NCBI GenBank assembly: GCA_020746835.1
Contig: JAGPNK010000008.1
Span: 682,001 to 746,000 of the forward strand
Length of the DNA: 64,000 nt
Source of the DNA: Stachybotrys elegans
Lineage: Eukaryota > Ascomycota > Sordariomycetes > Hypocreales > Stachybotryaceae
Direction: 5' to 3'
Shown: piece by piece, positions 11,458 through 23,584 of the stretch
Layout: each line of letters opens with the position of its first letter
Numbering within the stretch: position 1 is the first letter of the stretch
Translations under genes and position numbers: made by a program
The notes under the pieces: generated by a model
The model's database searches: none
The model's input: only the letters and a program-made list of their open reading frames with translations
Told to the model about the DNA's origin: nothing

Positions 11458-13227
11458 TGTGTGAAAATACACACGCCGAGGTGGTTCAGCAATGCTGCAG
11501 AAATCGCAATGACGAATGATGGGTCACGTCAAGTCAGGTCAAGGCAAGGCAAAGGGGTTGTTGACAGAAGATGATGGGCTATGGACGAGCTGCATTACGA
11601 TCTAGCCGCATTGGGCTATGAGGATGGGTTGGAGGAAGGAGCACCAGAGGGGGGAGGAGGGGAGGGGCAATAATCGATTTATTCATTTCTTGCTCCATAC
11701 TACCTGATAACCGTCGATAACGCTTTGCTGCGCGCGTAGAAATAAATCGTCGCATGACGCGCACGCCTGGCGACGTATGCATCGGCATTAAACTTCCTTT
11801 TAGCCCAAGGAACAACCCTCGGAGCCGGCCAACGAGGGAACGGCGATGACGATGCACGAGGTGGCTCGGGTGGCAGGTGGTGTGCGTGGCCTCTCTTCTG
11901 CTTTCGTCTCGTCTTCCTTCGTGTTTCTTCAGGGAGAATGAAGGCGGAAAGGTGGGGGGCGAGCCAAGGTACCTGAGTTTATGCAGTGACACCCGCTAGT
12001 TCCAGGTACCATCCTGGCTGACTGCCTCAATGACGTCTTGTTTTTCATGTGATACGACAATCTTCCCCACCGACCATCACTTTGCCAGACGACGGGCTAA
12101 TGACAGTAATCTGACAGCAATCTGACAGCGACGCCGTGTCACATCAGCGACTTGATTGTCCAATGGCTTGGACCTGCATACTCACTTTTATGCTCTTATC
12201 TCGGAGATCTTTTCGTTTGCCCAACTATGTAGGTACCGACCTGCGTTGCGCTCGGAAGAAACATGCATGAGATGCAGGTGTCGAGTACAGACCAAAACAC
12301 ACTCCAATACGAGCTTCGGACCATCTTCGAGAGTATTTTACCCCACCAGTTTGCGTCCGCCCCATACCTTGATGTTGGCGGATAGCGGAACACAATTTGC
12401 TTGCAGGGCCATCAGTGGTGTCCCCAACCGAGTTCCATTGCCGCTGATCCTAGACTAGACATTTGATATAGATACATAAAGGCTTGTTGATTTTGTCATT
12501 TTTGCTGAATGGGTTGATGCTTGCCTCTCAATTGTGTTTTTACAAGATCCATGGGCCACACCTGCCCACCAAGCCACAACGACTTTATTCATATGCTCCA
12601 GCTGTTTTACCAACATACTAATACTAGACAACTCTATGCACACTTCCTTTCACTTCGTGATCCCATAAAGATTGGCCGAAGGCATGGCTTGTGTGGGAAA
12701 TAAGGTTTGTATCGCCCCACTATTTGTGTTTGCTGTCAGGTGTAATATCAAAACAACAACTCCTCCAAGCACTCACTTCTCTTCGTTTCCTTTCCTTTCC
12801 TTTCTTCTTCACCCATACCTACTCTTTGTGCGAACGTTCTTGTAGCGATCCCCTCAGTGTTCAGGTCACCATAGACGTCAGGTCTATATTTGTTGTCTTT
12901 ACTTACAGTAGATAGTGGAAAGCCGACACTCTGTTTGAGAGGCCAACTGCGCACCGTTTGTTTGTCAACGCATACTTCCTTGGCTGCCAGTAACTTCGGT
13001 TGCTGGTATTTCTTTTGGCTCGCCATCAGTTCCTTGGTCGTTGCTTGACAACGGCTTTGCAAAGAAGGTCAGTAAGACGTGTGTCTGCGATCCTGCGACG
13101 TTGTTGTTGAAGCTTTGTTCTTGGTTGCTGGTGACTTTTGTCGCCGGCACTTCTTTTGGTCCGCCATTAGAGCCATTGATCAAGTGACATCAGCAATTGT
13201 TGTCTTCTTTCTGCTTTATTTTACGAC
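11458..13227. other. large intergenic region between divergent OSBP and helicase genes
   Basis: About 1.8 kb without a supportable gene. Short open frames here show no family resemblance. It should hold both promoters. TTCCTTTCCTTTCC-type pyrimidine tracts near 12785-12815 and a block with repeated TTGGTTGCTG/CTTTTGG words (about 12985-13160) lie upstream of the helicase start. Confidence 0.5.
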
Positions 13228-13677
13228 ATGTCCCAGCCACAGATTTCAGAGAAAGGGCTCAGCCCTGGCACTCCCAACGCCGCCACCACTGTCAACGGAC
13301 CGGCCAAACTTCCTGCCACCTCCACCACTTCCACTTCCACTTCTACTTCTGCCCTCACGAGTACCACAAACGCCGCCGCCGCTATGTCCCAGAGCAAGCC
13401 CAAGAACTCTCTGCAGTGCAGCGTGTTGTATGTATAGTCAGTTTGATGCTTGCCCACTCTAGGGACTAACAATTCACAGAGCTGGCGAGTTTGGTCCTGT
13501 GTTTGCGGCCAGCAAGCCCTTCGGTTTGCCCACGAAAGCCACGTCTGTGCTATACATGACGCGTCGCGAGAACGAAACATGGTTCGGACTGTCACTTCAG
13601 TTTCCCCTTGGGCAGGACCAGACTGCAAACGAGGCTGCTGGCTTCGGCGTCCGTCACACTGGTAAGAGTCACCTTGC

Positions 13678-13795
13678 CCTTCTTCTTTGTCTTCGTATTT
13701 GCCTTCCTCGTCTTTATATTCATCTCCTTCGTCTTCGTCTTCATCTTCGTCTTCCCTTCTTTCTTCTTCATCTTCTTCGTCTTCTCCTTCGTCTA
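13678..13795. repeat. imperfect CTTCGT/CTTCTT simple repeat in a helicase intron
   Basis: A pyrimidine-rich array of TCTTCGTC-type words fills much of the intron 13662-13892. It makes this intron much longer than its neighbours. Confidence 0.75.
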
Positions 13796-14759
13796 AACTT
13801 TGGAGGCCTCTTATGGGGCCTCTTCGGAGTCACTGATCTCTATCCCGCTATGGCATAGGATCAGGAATTCCCACATCGCTAACCTCTCATAGCGAATCGG
13901 GAGCACAGCGGAGCGGTGATGCCGGATGATCTCCACAGGATCACCATCAAGTTCCCCCACGGTGCCTATGACCTCGACATAGAGGGTGCACCTCAAGCTG
14001 TGTTTGACCTCTTTCCCAATCTTGGAAAGAAAGATTCCGGTGAGACCAAGCCGCTTTCACTGGTCCGCATCACCCTCCGAGAGGGTGCCCAACCCACCAT
14101 CACGGGTTTTGGGCTTCCATTTGCCAACGCCACGGATCCCGAGGTAGAAGGCTGGGTCAACGGTAACAAACCTGTTGTTCAGTCCACGACATTGACGGAT
14201 ATGCTACGCCAACGCGTCTTCCTCCTGGTCGTTCCCGCTACACCCGACTTGACCTCCAAATATATTGGCAAATTCCCTCCCCCGTTCAGTTACCCTTACG
14301 GGCAGGAACAAACATGGGATCTCGGCCGATTCAAGGAGTTGATTGCCGCCAACAATGGTGGTTCATTCGAGCGTCTCTATACGTAAGTGTGCATAACAAG
14401 AAAGAGATTGGGTTCTGACATTTACAGGCACGATGACAACAACCAACTGTTGACGGCAATCAACCAGTCAACTGTCCAAGACGTGCTGTGGCTACACGAG
14501 GCTGCTACCGAAATTGCCGAGGCCAAGTTCCCGGCCTACTTTCCTTGCGAGGAAGACGTTGACCTCACCGATTCCAAGAAGCTGTATCTCATAGTCCCTA
14601 TGACCGAGTTATACCGTAAGGCTCGTCAGCAAGCATGGGGCCGCCTAAGCAAGCAAGAAGGCTTCAAGGTCCAGTTCTTCGATGACGAGGATTCCAGGCA
14701 TCCTATCTGCGAACGGTAAGTCAAGCATACCCAATATGTTATCCTCCTACTGTCTTCGT

Positions 14760-14862
14760 TGTCTCGTTGTCTCGTTGTCTTTGTTGTCTTTGTTGTCTTT
14801 GTTGTCTTTGTTGTCTTTGTTGTCTTTGTTGTCTTTGTTGTCTTTGTTGTCTTTGTTGTCTT
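14760..14862. repeat. tandem array of 9-bp unit TTTGTTGTC in a helicase intron
   Basis: About eleven near-perfect copies lie in the intron 14716-14894. The same unit occurs in reverse orientation (GACAACGAA, GACAACAAA) at 31361-31442. Confidence 0.85.
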
Positions 14863-17529
14863 TATTGCCATATGATACTCATCTATCTCGCCAGGAACTG
14901 CATAATCTTGGACCACGCAAAGTCCGCCCCCCAGCTTGCCAATCATGATATCCAAAAATTCGATGTTGTGCTCGCGGTCAGGGGACCTATTAGCGGTGTC
15001 CTCAAGCAGTTCTCTTCCCGCGAAGCAGCCGACGCTGCGTTTCGAGAGGGCAAGGCGCACTAGAACTGCGTTTCCTTGGTCTTTGACTCACAGCTACATG
15101 AGTGTGAGCGTAGGGTGAATGCTGCTGCCAGCTTTTTGCCTTCGGCACCGCCCCAGAATGTCAACATTTTTGGAGTCGACGCCGCGAAGCCATCTGACAT
15201 TCTGGACAGAATGGCTCTCGCCCGAGCCGTTATACGTGGCTCCGGCTTCTATGACTGGCAAACAGCTGTTGAATCTCGGGATACAGATGAAGATGCAACG
15301 ACCAATACCTCGTCCTTAGCTCTCGTCGGAGGCATCTCTTCCTGACTGGTTGACTGGTATTTTGCGCGAGACGGTCATTTTCGAGCTCCAAAAGTCCAAG
15401 TTCATGCATGGGTTCAATCGGTTCGCTTGGGTTGCCCTGGCCGACATGGAAGGGAGCCTCATGGTCGAGTATCACGCCAACTCGACTATCAAGCTTGGGC
15501 ATGCACTTAGTTGTGCTGCCAAACTAATGCTTACGGCCTCTGAGGAGGAGCAGACAGACTGGTCTCGTAATGAGATCGGCCTCGTCCAGGGTCTGATCAG
15601 CTGGGTTTCCAAAGTCTCGGCGACTGAGCACTCTGTTATACGCCCGCTACCGTTCGTAAATCTTCTGGATATTGAGGATTCTGTGTACGCCGACGCAATT
15701 ATTGACGAGGCCCTACCGAAAGATCGCTCCCGCTTCCAAAGCTACCTAAGCTGCCGCCCCCTTGGCATCGGCATTGTCACCGCGGCGGCTGGCTTTGGAA
15801 AGACAACGGCAGCCGCAGCGAGCGTCCTTGCAATGCAGGCCAAGCTGCACAAGGTCCTGTGTTCCGCACCCAGTAATGTTGCCGTGTGTAATATTGCGGC
15901 GCGGATCGACGAACGGACCCGCGCCATCACAGAGCGGCTCAACCAAACCGGGAAAACTCGTTATCGCCACCGGCTCGTCGTCCGCGGCTTCAGAATCGCT
16001 CACGAGGCTCGTGCTTTTTGGAACATGCTCAAGGATCCAAAGCTTGGGGACGAGGCGGCTCCAAGAACTATCTGGGGCGGCGTTACTTCTCACTGGAAAC
16101 TGCACTTATCGGTTGCCCAATGGTTTCTTGCCATTCTAGGCTGCCCGGATGTTCGACCTATCCACCCAGATGATAGTGAGGCCATAATTAAGCTTCGTGA
16201 TCACGTTGACAACGAGCCTCTGCTCGCGAGACTCCGTGACCTCGCCAAGGGCTCCATCACATGGGATGAATACCAGCAAGGTCAGACCGTTGAAGCTGGT
16301 GTCATTGAGGCGCACATGGGGAGTATCATCGAAGCGGCCGATATCCTCTGCATCACTCCAGCAGCATCGGCCAACAGCAAGGAATATCTCGAGTGGAAAC
16401 AGCGTTTAGCCCGCGGCTTGGTGGTAGACGAAGCTGCCAACATGAATCGTGCCGACTTTCTTTGCGTCTGGGGCAACACACTGCTCCCATGCTTCTTGTT
16501 CGGCGATCCTATGCAACTCCCGCCGATCGTCACAACAAACAAAGAAAAGGCTACGCTCGGGTACTACATCAACCGCTTCGCCGAGCATGGTGCCATCTCG
16601 ATACTCGATGCCTTTCAGGCCTCGGGGATCCCGGTCTATCGTCTGACCACCCAGCTCCGGATGTCACGCGGGAATTTTGACATTGCAGCCAAGGTCTTCT
16701 ATCCGGGGCTGCCACTTGAATACGGTGATCTATGCGACATCGCTCAGCCCAAGTTCCAAATTGGCTGCGAGCTCGAGGCCTTCATGCTGGCCAAGTTCCC
16801 GAACTTGAAGCCGTCTCCCTCGGGCACACTGGGCCCGTTCTTCGTTCATTGCCCTAACGCGCGAGTCTTTAGAGACCAGACAACGGGATCCAAGAGGAGC
16901 CCAGATCAAGTCAGGATCGCCTTGGATCTCATTGTCGACTTTATCAAGTCCAGCAATGCTGATCCAAGCCGAATCTGTGTGATCACCCCATACAAGTCGA
17001 ACATGGAAGAGATCAAACGTCAGCACAAGAAACACGACGTTCTAAAAGGCATGCCTCCTGTATGCACTGTCGATTCCTTCCAAGGTCAGGAAAATGACAT
17101 CGCACTTGTCATAATGGGCACCTCACAAAAGCAGGGCCCTGGGTTTACGACCCACGCTCAACGGGTTCGTCATTCTATCTCCCTACACTTGCCTCAAATA
17201 CTAATAATGATAGTTAAACGTCACTTTGACGCGTCACCGCAGTGGCCTTGTCATTGTGGGAGACATCAATGTTGTCGTGGAGAAGGGTAAGGGCAAGTCG
17301 GATAAAAAGGCACTCAGAGTAGAGGGCCCGATGGGCGAAAGCTATTGGATCAACCCTGGGCATTTGCGTCTGGTACATGATACTCTTTTGGAGAACGGAC
17401 GGGTAGCTGAAGTCACATCGGCAGATAATGTTTGAGGGTCGCTAGGCAGCTATTAAAAGCAATGTTCTTAGTGTGCTCTGACTAGATAGAGTAGGTGTGC
17501 GCAAAAAGGGAGGGGAGAACAATAGCTTT

Positions 17530-17790
17530 TGATAGAGTAGACGCATACAGTGAGGGGAAAGAACAACAATGTATGCGAATAATTACGGTTGCCCTGCTGC
17601 CCATAGAACTAAAAAATATAGTCAAACAATAAAGGGATTGTAAGACTGTAACTGACATTACCTGTTAGCCAGAGCCAGAGGATAACAAGGGGGCAGCGGC
17701 AGCAAAAGCGCATACAGCTAGGGGACCTATGGGTTAGCAGGCTCGATACGTGTATGTACTGTTAGCTGGCGTGTGTTCTGACAAGGCTGG
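17530..17790 (+). repeat. dispersed repeat, copy A
   Basis: Begins TGATAGAGTAG and ends near GTGTGTTCTGAC. It shares ordered blocks with copies C, D and E: GATAGAGTAG, a GCCCTGCTG/GTCC-AGGACC block, AATAAAGGGAT, a GAGCCAGAG block and a GGGGACCTA block. Compared with copy E it has an internal deletion before the right end. No coding capacity is seen. Confidence 0.75.
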
Positions 17791-18270
17791 CCGAAGGTGC
17801 GAAAGCGATGCGTCGAGGTCGGGATACCGTCGCGATGCCGGCGGAAGTCCTCAGACTGCGTGGGCGACGAAGAAGCATGTGACGGCTGTGGCTGCGAGTG
17901 GTGCCGTGCGTTTGACCAGAAATGCATGATCTGGCACGAGGCCCGGCCTTCCCCCTCTCCCTTATAAGCCTCTCTCTTTCTCTTCCCTCATCTACACATC
18001 ATGTCTCGGTCTGAAAAGCTGGCTGCACACATTACAAGAATGAGCTCATCTAACGAAGACGCTGGGGGCGTCCCAGATCCCCACGGGTTACAGCAGGAGT
18101 AGCAGCAGGGGCAGCAGGGGCAGCAGTCCCAAGCCGGAAACGGCAATGCTGTCCAATTGAGTCCATCCGTCCTGAGACACTTTCTTCCATTCATCAAAGG
18201 ACAGCATTGCTGCCGATGTACGATAGTCCCGGTGTTCGAACCATTTAAACGCCTTAAGAACAATAGCTTT

Positions 18271-18320
18271 ATGCGAGCAGTGATGGTTGCCCATTGCCCA
18301 GAGGACCGTAACAGAGAACT
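18271..18320 (+). repeat. dispersed repeat, fragment B
   Basis: Only the central part is present: ATGCGAGCAGTGATGG, GTTGCCCATTGCCC and AGAGGACC align with the middle of copies A and C. Confidence 0.55.
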
Positions 18321-18448
18321 ATGATATATGTAGCACGAATATTACGATCAAATAACGGATCTTTATTGATTGCAAGTCTTCATAATTATTGAGGTAGAAA
18401 ATGAAGTCAAAATACCCCCAACTACAGGCCATGATGTCCGCAGATATC

Positions 18449-21000
18449 TTAAAGAGCAAAGAGCTGCAGAGCTACCAGACTCAACAGGCCTGCAAGGCCA
18501 GCCGTCAGACCAGAAGCACCACCGGTGGCGGGGGTGCTGGGTACAGCAGGTGGCGGAACAGGCGCGTGCCAGCCCCCGGTAGGAACAGCGCCACCAGGAG
18601 GGTGTGATGTCTTCACAGAAGGTGTGGCGACAGCCGAGACCCCAGGAACGTCGGTGGGCTCAACAGGGTAGATGGAGGTGAACGTCTGCGTCGTGACGTC
18701 GCCAACAGAGCAGTCGTCCGCACCTGGGAGGCAGGCGGTGACGGTAGAGGTCTCAATGGCAGTGCTGGTCGTCATGGTGATTGTGACCTCCTCTCCAGCA
18801 GGGCAGACAGTAGTATAGATTGGCTTGATCACGGTCGTGGGTTGGCCAATGGGGCAGTCGATGATCTCAGGAGGGCAAGAGGTAACAGTGTGCACTTCGC
18901 TGGCATACACAGTAGAAGTAGTCAACGAAGTTGGGGTCGGGATAACTGGGCAGACTGTCGTCGAGATGGCAATCGTCTTGGTGATGACAAGACCTCCGTC
19001 TGGGCAGTTGACGTAGGGGGGGCACTTGGTGATTGTCTGGACTTTTGTGGTGTAGATTGTGGACGTGGTTAGGCGCAACGTGGTCATCGTGCTGGAAGTG
19101 GTGATGGTGCTGTTGCTCCAACGAGTGGTGGTGATGGGAGCCAGGGTGGTTGACACAATGCTGGAAGATGACGAGGGGACCGAGATGATGGTGGAGGTGA
19201 CCTCAGAGCTGGAGCTGTCGGTGGTGACAGGGGCATCAGAGGTAACATCAGAACTCTCAGTGGTCGAAACAGAGATGGAAGATCCATCAGAAGTGGTGAT
19301 GGGGGCATCTGAGGTGACGTCCGAGGTGGTGACGGGAACATCCGAGCTCTCAGTGGTGGTCGAGGCATCAGAGGTGACCTCGGAAGACACATCCGAAGTG
19401 GTGATGGGGGTATCCGAGCTCCCAGTGGTAGTCGTATCAGGAGAATCAGATGTCGCATCGGAGGTGGTGACAGGAGCATCAGAGGTGACCTCAGAGGCCG
19501 AGGTGACATCGGAGGTGGCAGGCAGGCTCTCTGTGGTCGTAATGGGAGCATCCGAGGATGCAGCAGAAGTGGGCGAGACAATATCGCTAGTGGAAAGCTC
19601 GGTGGTGCTGGTAACGTCCTCAACGCTGGACGAGGAGCTGGTGGAGCTAGTCGTAACCGCAGTGGTCGAAGTGGTCGTTGCAGAACTCGTGGTCAGGGTG
19701 CTGGAGCTGACAGTGCTGGAGCTCAGAGTCGAGCTAGACGAGGTGGTCGTTGTAGAGCTCGTGGTCAGCGTGCTAGAGCTGAGAGTGCTGGAGCTGAGAG
19801 TCGAGCTGGTAGTCGTAGTAATAGCAGTAGTGGATGTGGATGTCCTAATCGCCGTGGTGGTGGTGGAGGTGCGGATGGTAGTGGTCGGGACAGGTCCGCA
19901 ACCGTACTGGAGAGCGTCGAGGGCGTGCTGGTAGTAGTTCTTGCCCATGTAGACGTTCCTCGAAGCCTCGCTCAGATCCCAGAGAGAAATGCCACCCCAG
20001 TTCTTCTTATTGTAGTTTGCACACACTAGGTTCTTGAGGGCTGCAGGGCTGATGTAGCCAGATCCAGCTGCCAGGATAGAAGCGGGCAGACCAACAAAGA
20101 GCTTCGCGTTCTTGCTCTTTTGGCTCCTAGCGAGGATACCCACCCACTCGTCGTAGTTGAAGGGGCCATCCCAGGGGTCGAGGGGGTTGCGAATAGCATC
20201 ACATCCCTCGTTGTTGTAGAACTGCATAAAGAGAGCATCGAGCTGGGCCTTGTTGACCAGTTCCTTCATGTTGAAGAGGTCGTCCGAGGTAGGGCACTGA
20301 GGAGCTGCCGAAATATACAGCCCAGCGTCACGGCGACGGAAGGTCTCGACCATCTTGATCCCTAAGTGGCAGAGTTAGCGTTGCGTACGCAAGTAGGGTA
20401 GGATTTACTAACAAGGCTTGTTGTCAAAAGCTCCATGGAACTCGAGGTCAAGGTCAAAACCATCGACTTGGGTGTGTTCAGTAGGGCTAAGGTCGAATGG
20501 ACGAGGACCAGTGTATCCAGGCTTGTAAGGTCCAAAGGCATCATACAGAAAGTTGGCAAAGTATTCGCCATTTCTCTCCGACGTGACCTTGTAGTTGCTG
20601 CTGACCTCGTCGTACATGCCGCCAATGCTAAGGAGAATCTTCACCCCCTTGGATCGGCAGTAGGGCAGGGCCTGCTTGATGTTACGGCACTCGCTGTAGA
20701 GCTTGGAGGGAACGTTGCCATTGCTGTAGGTGTCGGCCCAGCAGTCTAGAGGAGTTTGGTCAGTCATGGAAGGGTGAGGGTAGGTTTGTAATGGAACTTA
20801 CTGGGTCCGAAGTTGGTACCAGGCCAGCCGCTGCGGTCATTCTCGGGGCTCGTGTTCACGAAGCTGAGGGTGACGGAAGAGATTCCAGAGTCGCAAAGGA
20901 CCTTGAGGTCCTCGGCGCCACGTTGTCCCCAGTAACCATTGAGGGCGCCGAATGCACCAAGGCCTGCCGTGAGGCCAGAGGAAAGAGAGATGCCGGTCAT
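18449..21000 (-). CDS. GPI-anchored class III chitinase (GH18) with Ser/Thr-rich stalk
   Basis: Cleaves chitin beta-1,4 linkages, probably at the cell wall. Exons 20802-21000, 20413-20745 and 18449-20361 give 814 residues. The GH18 domain spans about 20-335, with the substrate strand KILLSIGG and the catalytic motif DGFDLDLEF near residue 165, where the final Glu is the proton donor. After CGPVP comes a long Thr/Ser stalk with tandem TSD/APVTT-type repeats, then three modules with paired cysteines (KCPPYVNCP, SCPPEIIDCP, ACLPGADDC), and a hydrophobic C-terminus typical of a GPI signal. The N-terminus MTGISLSSGLTAG is a weak but possible signal peptide. All introns keep phase. Confidence 0.88.
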
Positions 21001-22439
21001 TATGGGTATTAAAGAGAGTGTGTATTAGTTGTCAAGGACTGTAAAGGGGCCGAAGCCAGCCAGAAAGAGCGTGATGATGCGGTATCAACGAAAGGACGCA
21101 GACAATAGTCTACAGATGGCCTAGAACCGAGCCGTCTCTGAGGCAAGCAGAGTGGTTGATGGAGAGTAAGAGAAGAGAAGAAGGAAAGGCGGCAGCGGGA
21201 GAGAAGGAATATAGATCCCGAGCCGCCCCATGCATTCATCCATCCCCTACCTCGTCAGGCCGCCAGCCTCGTCCCAAGTGGCCTTGAGAAGTGCGGTCAA
21301 CCACACCCACGGGACAGGAGACCCACGTTAAGGAGCGGGAGTGGCTGACCTGGAGGCAAACGCATTCCACCGTTCCGGAGGACAATTTCCCAGTCTCCTC
21401 ATGTGTGACGACGTGTGGATGAATGCCGGTGGAGTGGCCAGTAGTATGGCGAGGAGGGTGATGAGGCCATGCGAGATTCAGGAACAGGGCTAGCGTTGAG
21501 GATCCCCTGGGTCAGAAAGAGCCCAGGAGTCATTCGGTCATCTTGGCCTGCATGAGGTGAAGGCGGGTGTCAGGGGGGAGTTGAGGTGTTGGTTGGACCA
21601 AAGAGCGAATGAGGTGCGGCGTAAAGGCGTAAGCGTGCGCACTGTTGGATGGGGGCGGGCATACTGCGCGCTGCATGACGAGAGAGGTAAGCATTGGCAG
21701 CATTGGGGGCGGTAATGATACGAACGGCGCTTGGGAGAGGTCGAACTCACAAGGCAAGACGATGCGAGGTCGCTCTCGTTCCGTGTTCCATGTTGCGTAT
21801 TCCATGAGGGAGCACAGTCCCTGCTTCTGCCTCTTCTTTCCTCCCCGCGATGAGGCGTTTCAGGGGTGGGCAATAACTGGTGATCCTATAGGGACGGCTG
21901 CCTAATGTCAAGACGGACAGACGTGTGCATGACATGAAAGAGGAAGTGGGACGAAAGCAGCAAGCGATGATGGAGTTGATGGAGTTGGTGGTTAGTGGAG
22001 GGGAGGAAGGAGGGACTGGTGGATCGATGGAGGCGGTTTAGCTGCTTGGCCACACTATTGCAATCCTTTCCAGTAAAAAACTCGCTGCTCCGGCTTCCTA
22101 TCCGAGGCAGCCTTTCTCTTGAGCCCTGGTCCATGCCTACGGTGCAAATGCGCGCTATTGAACCCAGATGGGAAGAAATAGAACATTGAACCAACACCTC
22201 GGCCGATTAACCCAGAACGAAGCAGGTGTTGGGCCGACGCCCCTGGTCCTGGCCGAGCCAAGCACCGAGAAGCCCTTGCAGCCTTAACTGCCAACATGTC
22301 AAGCATCCATGCCGAAGATGCTGTCACATCCAGCCGTCTGATGGGTAAGGGGAGGATGGATGAATGTCTTCTTCCAACGCCAGCGCGTCCTCGCTCTCCC
22401 ATCGCTTCCTCCTCTTCCTCTTGCCTCTCTGCCTCTCTG

Positions 22440-22457
22440 CCCCCCCCCCCCCCCCCT
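22440..22457. repeat. poly-C tract
   Basis: An uninterrupted run of about 18 C within a CT-rich stretch. It is a homopolymer liable to length error in assembly. Confidence 0.8.
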
Positions 22458-23248
22458 CTCCTACTCACGCTCTCCTGTTCCGCCACTCCGTACCGATCGA
22501 TGCGACGGACCGAGTATGGTTCCACTCCGAAGCATTCGCGCGCACGGGTGATGTGTGATCCGTCTAGCGGTTAGGGAGGGCCCTTTGGTAGACTTGGTGG
22601 AGCGCTAAAATTTCCCGACGCATGGCCTGTATTTTGTCCCTTTTTCTATCCCAAATCGGGTAAACGACGCAATGGAACCCACCACTACGGTTGCCTCTCG
22701 CTTCCAATACCAAGCCAAAGCCAAGGCCGACCGTGCATCAAGAATGATGCCACTGGAAGCCCAAATTATGGGCGACTGCTATACCCATAATACTTTGGAC
22801 CTTTCAAAACCTGCGATCCTCGCCGGCGGCATTTTTCCCTGGTTCTGTTCAACTCCTTCCAAAGAGCCGCGATACCTGCTGCTTATGAAGGAGTATGCGC
22901 AGAAAAGACGAAAATGAACAGTAGAAAGAACCAATGGCTTATGAAGCATAGTGGTAGCTCTGTACAACAGAGTCAGACAGCAGGCGGATCGTCAGCTCTC
23001 TGTAGCTGGCTTTACCAGCATAAGAAAGGTGAGGCGGCCAGAGAGGCTTGCATCTTCACATGCGAGCATGACTAGCAGACCCTCGGTGTATATATGCCAT
23101 TGACTTGAGTTCTCGTATGCTTCAAACTGATCTCAGTCTGCATGACCCAGTAAGCGGTCAAACATCAGTTGCTCCAAGTGAGATAACAATTCCACAATGT
23201 CCGACAACGATAACTGCGTCCAGTAGATGGGGCATATATATACGTTTA

Positions 23249-23408
23249 TGATAGAGTAGGTGCGTGCAGTGAGGAAAAAAGAACAATGGTGCATGCGAAC
23301 AATAATGGTGGCCCTACTGTCCGCAGGACCAAAGAACAGAGCCAAACGATCAAGGGGTCGTCAGATGACATCACCCGTTGGCCGGAGCCAGAGAACAATG
23401 AGGGGGCA
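23249..23408 (+). repeat. dispersed repeat, copy C
   Basis: Begins TGATAGAGTAGGTGCGTGCAG and retains GTCCGCAGGACC, GATCAAGGGGTCGTCAGA and GGCCGGAGCCAGAG. It is the most GC-rich, apparently least mutated copy. It stops at the GGGGGCA block, short of the right part seen in A and E, and is flanked on both sides by a similar GGGGCAT...ATACGTTTAT sequence. Confidence 0.75.
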
Positions 23409-23584
23409 TGTATACGTTTATAATGGTTCCTATGTGGGCATATCTACCCGAAGGATTCCATGGAAGCTCGTATTAAGGTCATGTCGCAAGACCTCAGCCT
23501 TGAGACTCGAATGTTATATACTAGATACTAGAACCACATTCCATCAACATGTACGACACACCTGCTCCAAGATCGAACTGTCGA

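Larger units (their letters stand above)
13228..17435 (+). pseudogene. SF1 (UPF1/NFX1-like, AAA_11/AAA_12) helicase with broken reading frame
   Basis: Exons with consistent phase are 13228-13427, 13480-13661, 13893-14382, 14428-14715 and 14895 onward; the last intron is 17165-17213. The helicase core is intact: Walker A (AAGFGKTT), Walker B (LVVDEAANMN), motif III (LFGDPMQLPP), motif IV (TTQLRMS), motif V (VDSFQGQEND) and motif VI (LNVTLTRHRSG). Upstream of the core the frame is interrupted by TAG at 15061-15063 and by a one-base shift between about 15317 and 15345, while the flanking translation stays protein-like on both sides. The N-terminal half is unrecognised. This is either a decayed gene or one with splicing I cannot see. 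A CAG-to-TAG change is a CpA-to-TpA step, as RIP produces. Two introns carry simple repeats. Confidence 0.7.
17436..18448. other. intergenic with two dispersed-repeat copies
   Basis: Holds the helicase 3' end, repeat copy A (17530-17790) and repeat fragment B (18271-18320). A minus-strand open frame around 18088-18294 reads like protein for part of its length but has a run of leucines and no recognisable family, so I do not call it a gene. Confidence 0.5.
21001..23584. other. intergenic, chitinase promoter side and repeat copy C
   Basis: About 2.6 kb with no supported gene. It contains the chitinase upstream region, an 18-base C run near 22440-22457, and repeat copy C at 23249-23408. An 81-codon frame at 22672-22917 has no recognisable features. 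Confidence 0.5.

Noticed and set aside
19059..19934. 291-codon Val/Glu-rich plus-strand frame
   Set aside because: Mirror of the Ser/Thr repeats of the chitinase stalk on the opposite strand.
22672..22917. 81-codon plus-strand frame
   Set aside because: Short, with no recognisable features and no supporting leader or conservation evidence in the window.
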